DNA from: an uncultured Pseudomonadales bacterium
GTDB taxonomy: Bacteria > Pseudomonadota > Gammaproteobacteria > Pseudomonadales > Pseudohongiellaceae
Assembly (NCBI GenBank): GCA_938082955.1
Contig: CALKDE010000340.1
Coordinates: 1 to 7,364, forward strand
DNA: 7,364 nucleotides
Direction of reading: 5' to 3'
Shown here piece after piece: positions 6,737-7,364 of the stretch. The notes under the pieces were generated by a model that was not told the DNA's origin, searched no databases, and saw nothing but the letters and a program-made list of their open reading frames with translations. How positions within the stretch are numbered: position 1 is the stretch's first letter; every line of letters begins with the position of its first letter. The position numbers and the translations under genes were made by a program.

Positions 6737-6958
6737 TTTCTGTCCTTTTCTCCTAATCGGTATCGACTACTTGATAATGTATGCCTTGTGCTCGTTTTTT
6801 TGTGCCCCGCGGTATAGCGCTTGCCGCCTTCTACCGACCTGGGGAAGCTGAGAGATCCTACCAGCTTTTGCTGCCACTTTAACAAAGGGCTGCCTGGTAA
6901 AGTTATCCGATGCATAATCGAATATACTTTCGCGGCTTGCCTTGTGTGCTAGGGGAGG

Positions 6959-6974
6959 AGCAAAATATATGCCA
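6959..6974 (-). promoter_or_regulatory. Sigma-54 (-24/-12) promoter of the glutamine synthetase gene
   Basis: On the - strand it reads TGGCATATATTTTGCT, fitting TGGCAY-N5-TTGCW with exactly 10 bases between GG and GC. Transcription would start near 6948. The two NtrC sites are centred about 95 and 125 bases upstream of that, much like the E. coli glnA promoter layout. Confidence 0.88.
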
Positions 6975-7030
6975 GTACTGGTATCGCTGCAAAGCCCTAT
7001 TTTACGGGGTGGTGGAGATTGGCAATAAAT

Positions 7031-7055
7031 AAAACGCACTATAAAAGTGCGTTTT
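7031..7055 (-). promoter_or_regulatory. NtrC-binding site, promoter-proximal, within a 25-base perfect palindrome
   Basis: AAAACGCACT and AGTGCGTTTT form perfect 10-base arms around five bases. The core GCAC-TATAAAA-GTGC (7036-7050) is an NtrC site. The A4/T4 flanks make it look a little like a terminator, but no gene is transcribed into it from either side, so an operator is the better reading. Confidence 0.82.
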
Positions 7056-7065
7056 CAACTATAAC

Positions 7066-7080
7066 GCACCACAACAGTGC
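7066..7080 (-). promoter_or_regulatory. NtrC-binding site, promoter-distal
   Basis: GCAC-CACAACA-GTGC. Its start is 30 bases from that of the proximal site, close to three helix turns, so two NtrC dimers would sit on the same face of the DNA, as needed for cooperative oligomer formation. Confidence 0.82.
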
Positions 7081-7214
7081 AATAAAGAAAAATAGTTGCC
7101 CGCTCCAGCGTCTGTGTCAATCAGCGACCTTGAAAAATTTGCCCAGATGCTCTGACTTATCGCCGACTTGGACAGGGTCGGCTACAGAATTGATCAAAAC
7201 AAGAAAGAGATAAG

Positions 7215-7364
7215 ATGTTATTCCTGGTTAAGCTTTTTCCCGAAATCATCATCAAGACCCGTCCAGTGCGCAGGCGCTTTATTCGTCAGTTGCGTAAGAA
7301 CATAAGATCGGTTGTTTCCGAAATTGATCCTGCTGTCTGTGTTGCCGGGGAGTGGGATAATTTA
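7215..7364 (+). CDS. thiI: tRNA 4-thiouridine synthase ThiI, first 50 residues (3' end outside the window)
   Basis: The frame starts at ATG 7215, with a weak purine-rich AAGAGATAAG-like stretch just upstream, and runs open to the window end. The visible protein begins MLFLVKLFPEIIIKTRPVRR and continues with RFIRQLRKNI and ends GEWDNL. This matches the N-terminal ferredoxin-like domain of E. coli ThiI (KLFPEITIKS, VRLRFIK, HWDNI). ThiI uses ATP and persulfide sulfur to make 4-thiouridine at position 8 of tRNA and supplies sulfur for thiamine in many bacteria. The THUMP, PP-loop and any rhodanese domains lie outside. It is divergent from the glutamine synthetase gene, the same thiI/glnA neighbourhood known from pseudomonads. 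Confidence 0.93.
   Translation, partial: MLFLVKLFPEIIIKTRPVRRRFIRQLRKNIRSVVSEIDPAVCVAGEWDNL

Larger units (their letters stand above)
6737..7214. other. Divergent regulatory interval between the glutamine synthetase gene and thiI
   Basis: These 478 bases contain two NtrC sites (7031-7055, 7066-7080), the sigma-54 promoter (6959-6974) and then a leader of about 210 bases to the ATG at 6736. The leader has a few weak complementary segments, for example TACCAG/CTGGTA at about 6856-6899, but no structure I recognise as a known riboswitch. Open frames in the leader look like chance. The right third (about 7081-7214) should hold the thiI promoter; I saw no clear -35/-10 pair. Confidence 0.65.

Noticed and set aside
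6767..7039. 90-residue open frame on the - strand across the glutamine synthetase leader and promoter
   Set aside because: It overlaps the sigma-54 promoter, has no ribosome site or family resemblance, and its composition looks like non-coding DNA.
7031..7055. The 25-base palindrome as a bidirectional terminator
   Set aside because: Both neighbouring genes are transcribed away from it, and its core is an NtrC site paired with a second one 30 bases away.
1..7364. CRISPR array, insertion sequence, tRNA, rRNA or defence island
   Set aside because: No spaced repeats, terminal inverted repeats, transposase-like protein or RNA-gene pattern was seen on either strand.

Overview
The window looks like chromosomal DNA of a marine-type gammaproteobacterium. 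Three things suggest this: MSHA (type IVa) pilus minor-pilin genes, a glnA-ntrB-ntrC nitrogen-regulation block beside a divergent thiI, and NtrB/NtrC proteins that resemble the Pseudomonas/enteric forms over their whole length. The lineage (for example a Cellvibrionales/Halieaceae-like group) is only a guess from overall gene character.

Left part, + strand, about 1-2193: the end of an MSHA pilus cluster. It holds the 3' end of mshO, then an mshP gene, then a type IVa pilin gene broken by a frameshift, then a second mshP gene. The two mshP copies share 45 of 48 residues over the N-terminal helix region and most of their DNA differences there are silent, so both appear to have been kept by selection. 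No mshQ follows.

Middle and right part, - strand, 2283-6736: a nitrogen-assimilation block. Reading in the direction of transcription it is glutamine synthetase, a strong terminator, ntrB (sensor kinase), ntrC (sigma-54 activator) and a 98-residue membrane-anchored protein of unknown function. The glutamine synthetase is the short, eukaryote-like type II enzyme (337 aa), not the roughly 470-aa type I enzyme that usually sits beside ntrBC in gammaproteobacteria. At the right edge, on the + strand, is the start of thiI (tRNA 4-thiouridine synthase).

Regulation can be read in the DNA. Four GCAC-N7-GTGC sites match the NtrC operator pattern, and none was found inside genes. Two lie upstream of a textbook sigma-54 promoter for the glutamine synthetase, one lies upstream of ntrB with a plausible sigma-54 promoter, and one lies upstream of the small unknown gene. 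The likely circuit is that NtrB phosphorylates NtrC under nitrogen limitation, and NtrC-P then activates the type II synthetase, controls its own operon and perhaps controls the small membrane protein.

No CRISPR array, insertion sequence, tRNA, rRNA or plainly new defence or mobile system was seen.
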